Source of the DNA: Diatrype stigma
Lineage: Eukaryota; Ascomycota; Sordariomycetes; Xylariales; Diatrypaceae
NCBI GenBank assembly: GCA_022225965.2
Contig: JAKJXP020000103.1
Location: forward strand, 1 to 64,000
Direction: 5' to 3'
DNA length: 64,000 bases
This document shows positions 61,701-64,000 of this stretch, in pieces. The position numbers and the translations under genes are program-made. Below the pieces are notes generated by a model. It was not told the origin of the DNA, did no database searches, and saw only the letters and a program-made list of their open reading frames with translations. Each line of letters opens with the position of its first letter. The first letter of the stretch is position 1.

Positions 61701-62486
61701 GTATATGTAGTATATGTAGTATACGTACTTTGTATGTAGTATGTAGCAGTTCATCTGTAGCGTTAGGCGGATAGAGATAGACCAAGATTGTCCCCGGGGC
61801 CCCGTTGTCCGCTTCGCGCCGCTCCATCGGCCTTCCTGCCTTCTCTTTTCCAATGGTCTAAGCGCGGAAGTGCCTGCGGTATCTTTCGGCCAAGGACGTT
61901 CGAACTTCTCTTGCTCTGCTGCTTGCTCTGTTTTAGCCTTGCTTTGCTTTGCCTTCCACTGAGCTATTCTGGCTTCCATCCATTCCTTTCCCCTGCCGTC
62001 GTCCGAACTGCGAACGAACTGCTTCCCAGTTCCGCTGCTATGCTCTCAGAGTCTTATATCCCATAATGCGGAACTGAACACACTCTCTTATTTACTAGTC
62101 ACTCTTTTGAACCAGTGTAGTGTTGTGCTTTATGCTGTCTAATAGCTAAAAATCCATCTTGCTTACCGTCGTTCACTCCTTGGCTTCATACCCTCATTGG
62201 ATCATACTGTCTATTATATACTACTGCCTCTTGATACGACCGCCGTCACCCGTTACCGCGCGCACACAGAACCATCGCAGTACGAAACCGCGATAGACTA
62301 GCAAGATTCTCATAATAGACGACTAAGAGCCCGCGGAGTAATCAGAGCGTTCATATAGACCGATATGGGTGTTGCAAAAGCATTGTCATAGCTGTTGTTG
62401 GATTTGAATCTCGACGTGAGGAGATTGGTTGTGTGTTTTTGTGTGTTTTTGCGTGTTTTTCCGTTGCGCTGTGCTCTTGAGGTAGA
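58796..62486. other. Gene-poor 3.7-kb stretch
   Basis: RCE1 promoter at the left. The rest has no supportable gene: frames such as 60270-60695 start without ATG and show no family features. TATG/TATATG simple-sequence runs lie near 61685-61745, and a (GTGTGTTTTT)3 repeat precedes the final gene. Confidence 0.55.
62431..62460 (+). repeat. GTGTGTTTTT repeat, three units
   Basis: Three 10-bp units (the last with gcg) end 26 bp before the ATG at 62487, so probably within the leader of that gene. Confidence 0.85.
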
Positions 62487-64000
62487 ATGTCCTCGACATC
62501 GAATTCGTCCCTACCGCCGAGGACACCATTACACGAGAGATCGAACTCGGAGAATAATAAATTGGGGATCCGCCTGGTTCCGTATACACCACCCAGACCG
62601 CCGACCGAAGCAAGCAGCACCGGAGGAGCAGAGGCTGAACTCCGCTATGGTGACACTCCTCACAAGGCCGACGAGGCAACCGGTGCCACCTGGACAAGAA
62701 GTAAAACTCCTCTGGCGGACGATGACTATGGCTTTGATCCGGGGTTCGACTTCTCGTCGCCATCTTCATCCCCAGCTCCAAGAGCAAGGTCTAGGCAAAG
62801 TCGTGGTTCTGTTTCAGGATCGACGCAGGTTCTTAGGCCGTTTGGCCCTGAGCCTACCACACCACAGACCCCTGTTGCTAATAGGCCGGCAATTCCCAGC
62901 ATGAGCAGGCGTCAGAGTGCGCCTGCTCAACCATTTACAAGCGCACATAGGCCGACTTCGCCACCAGTGCAGCGACCTCAGTCAAGACGGAGTCGGGTGA
63001 TCCAAGTTCACTCTAACGGGACGTTCTCTTTAGGCCTGAAGCCTAGTCGCGAATCGGACAGGACTACCTCGACGAGCTTCACGCACACCTCCACGGTTAC
63101 TTCTCACGAACTCCCCTCGTTTTCAGCGCCAAGTAGGGACTTTACCAGCTCTCCGGCCAGCTCAGTACCTGAGCGCAGTGTCTCACCTCCCCCGACCGCT
63201 CGGCCATTCCCGGCGGTGCCAGAAGATACTCCCACCCCATCGCCTTGGAACTATCGCATGTTCGGCGGCCTGCGCAAGGTTCCGCGGGACCCCGATTTGA
63301 GAGCACTGAAAGGAAAGGGGAAGGAGGAGGAGGAGGAAGAGAAGGAAGGGGAAAGTTCTTCATCTGCAACCCCGGTACCCGACACGATCGTGACGCCCCC
63401 AACAGCTGCTGGTCTTTCAACAGAGCGGGCGTCCAGCTCGGAGGAATCCGATTCGACAAATTCGACAGTCAATGAGGGAGCCAACTACAAGGTGCTTGGT
63501 CGCAGTTCTCCCCCACGGCCAGACTCGGATATCGAAACATCGTCGCAGCCGTCAAGCGAAGGCAACTACAAGGTCCTTGCAAAATCCTCGCCTTTCCAGT
63601 CCTCCGCTTCTTCGCCAGCACTTGAAGCCTTCGATACTCCAGGGAGCAGAAATTTCGTTGTCCATGGAGGCACACCATCCTCACTAGCCGCCTTCCCTCG
63701 CAGGCTGCACCCACAGTACTCGAGCGATAGTCTTTCCGAACAGACGCGAGAGAAATACTCCCAGGAGAGTCTAGTGATACCGCCCCTGAAGCCCCAGAGG
63801 AAGTCGTCTCAAGAAACGTTTGGGTATTATAAAAGATTATCCAGAGAGTCTCTCCGGGGTCGTGCAAACTCATTTTCCACGATATCCAGTATCATCAGTC
63901 AGGACACGGCCTCGCTGTTGGTCGCATCTACCCCGAATTTAGTTCGCATCCGTCGAAATTCGTCCACCTCTTCAGCCAAGCTACCTGCATGGCCTGGGCA
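62487..64000 (+). CDS. N-terminal part of a large Ser/Pro-rich protein of unknown function
   Basis: The frame opens at ATG 62487, directly after an in-frame TGA (62478-62480), and stays open for 504 codons to the window edge, so the gene continues beyond it. I do not recognise the protein. It is low-complexity and disordered, with TPPRPP, SPPVQRPQSRRSR and an acidic KEEEEEEKEGESSSS run at about 277-291. A short motif occurs twice, NYKVLGRSSP from Asn333 and NYKVLAKSSP from Asn360, with a weaker RNFVVHGG at 388. Just before the edge is a Ser/basic block (RKSSQETFGYYKRLSRESLR) that looks more conserved. Such N-termini occur in fungal signalling, membrane-contact and cell-wall regulators. No catalytic domain is visible here. 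Confidence 0.75.
   Translation, partial: MSSTSNSSLPPRTPLHERSNSENNKLGIRLVPYTPPRPPTEASSTGGAEAELRYGDTPHKADEATGATWTRSKTPLADDDYGFDPGFDFSSPSSSPAPRARSRQSRGSVSGSTQVLRPFGPEPTTPQTPVANRPAIPSMSRRQSAPAQPFTSAHRPTSPPVQRPQSRRSRVIQVHSNGTFSLGLKPSRESDRTTSTSFTHTSTVTSHELPSFSAPSRDFTSSPASSVPERSVSPPPTARPFPAVPEDTPTPSPWNYRMFGGLRKVPRDPDLRALKGKGKEEEEEEKEGESSSSATPVPDTIVTPPTAAGLSTERASSSEESDSTNSTVNEGANYKVLGRSSPPRPDSDIETSSQPSSEGNYKVLAKSSPFQSSASSPALEAFDTPGSRNFVVHGGTPSSLAAFPRRLHPQYSSDSLSEQTREKYSQESLVIPPLKPQRKSSQETFGYYKRLSRESLRGRANSFSTISSIISQDTASLLVASTPNLVRIRRNSSTSSAKLPAWPG

Overview
The window is eukaryotic nuclear DNA from a filamentous ascomycete (Pezizomycotina, most likely Sordariomycetes). Evidence: many short spliceosomal introns (about 50-230 bp) with GTANGT-type donors, CTAAC/CTGAC branch sites and YAG acceptors; proteins of fungal type (a WOPR-domain regulator, the ERMES subunit Mmm1, a large NAD-dependent glutamate dehydrogenase, a Drs2-type flippase); and intergenic DNA rich in TAGGTA/TACCTA words. 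No operon, CRISPR array, rRNA or convincing tRNA was seen. Exon joins were deduced by hand from reading frame, splice signals and family knowledge.

Layout. 0-7 kb: the 3' end of an epoxide-hydrolase-like gene (+), then a complete Drs2-type P4 flippase (+). 7.5-11 kb: NAD-dependent glutamate dehydrogenase (-). 11-16.4 kb is gene-poor. 16.4-18 kb: kynureninase (+). 18-21.5 kb holds only a possible 43-aa small-protein gene whose leader contains an intron. 21.5-24 kb: a small CHY-type zinc-finger protein (+) converging on the proteasome alpha4 subunit (-), which needs a 7-nt micro-exon. 24.4-25.03 kb: a 626-bp foldback element with terminal inverted repeats and a TA duplication. 25.5-27.5 kb: a CorA-type Mg2+ transporter (-). 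29.7-31 kb: convergent signal-peptidase subunit Spc1 (+) and RING-H2 protein Rbx1 (-). 33-34.3 kb: a disordered protein with an Edc1/PNRC-type decapping-activator motif (+). 35.7-38 kb: eight-exon tyrosyl-DNA phosphodiesterase 1 with an N-terminal ubiquitin-interacting motif (+).

38-44.5 kb is a gene-poor stretch ending at a WOPR (Ryp1/Sge1/Wor1-type) transcription regulator (44.5-46 kb, +). 47-59 kb is dense: cardiolipin synthase (+), mitochondrial tRNA-modifying Mto1/GidA (-), Vps45 (-), Mmm1 (+) and CAAX protease Rce1 (-). 58.8-62.5 kb is gene-poor. At 62.5 kb a long serine/proline-rich protein begins and runs off the window.

Most genes are ordinary single-copy housekeeping genes and do not form one pathway. 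The nearest thing to a theme is 47-57 kb, where three genes serve mitochondria (cardiolipin synthesis, mitochondrial tRNA wobble modification, ER-mitochondria lipid tethering) and Vps45 and Rce1 act in endomembranes. I found no clear sign of an undescribed multi-gene system. The best leads are the Edc1-like protein, the two very small exons, the foldback element, the long upstream region of the WOPR gene, and the unidentified repeat-bearing protein at the right edge.
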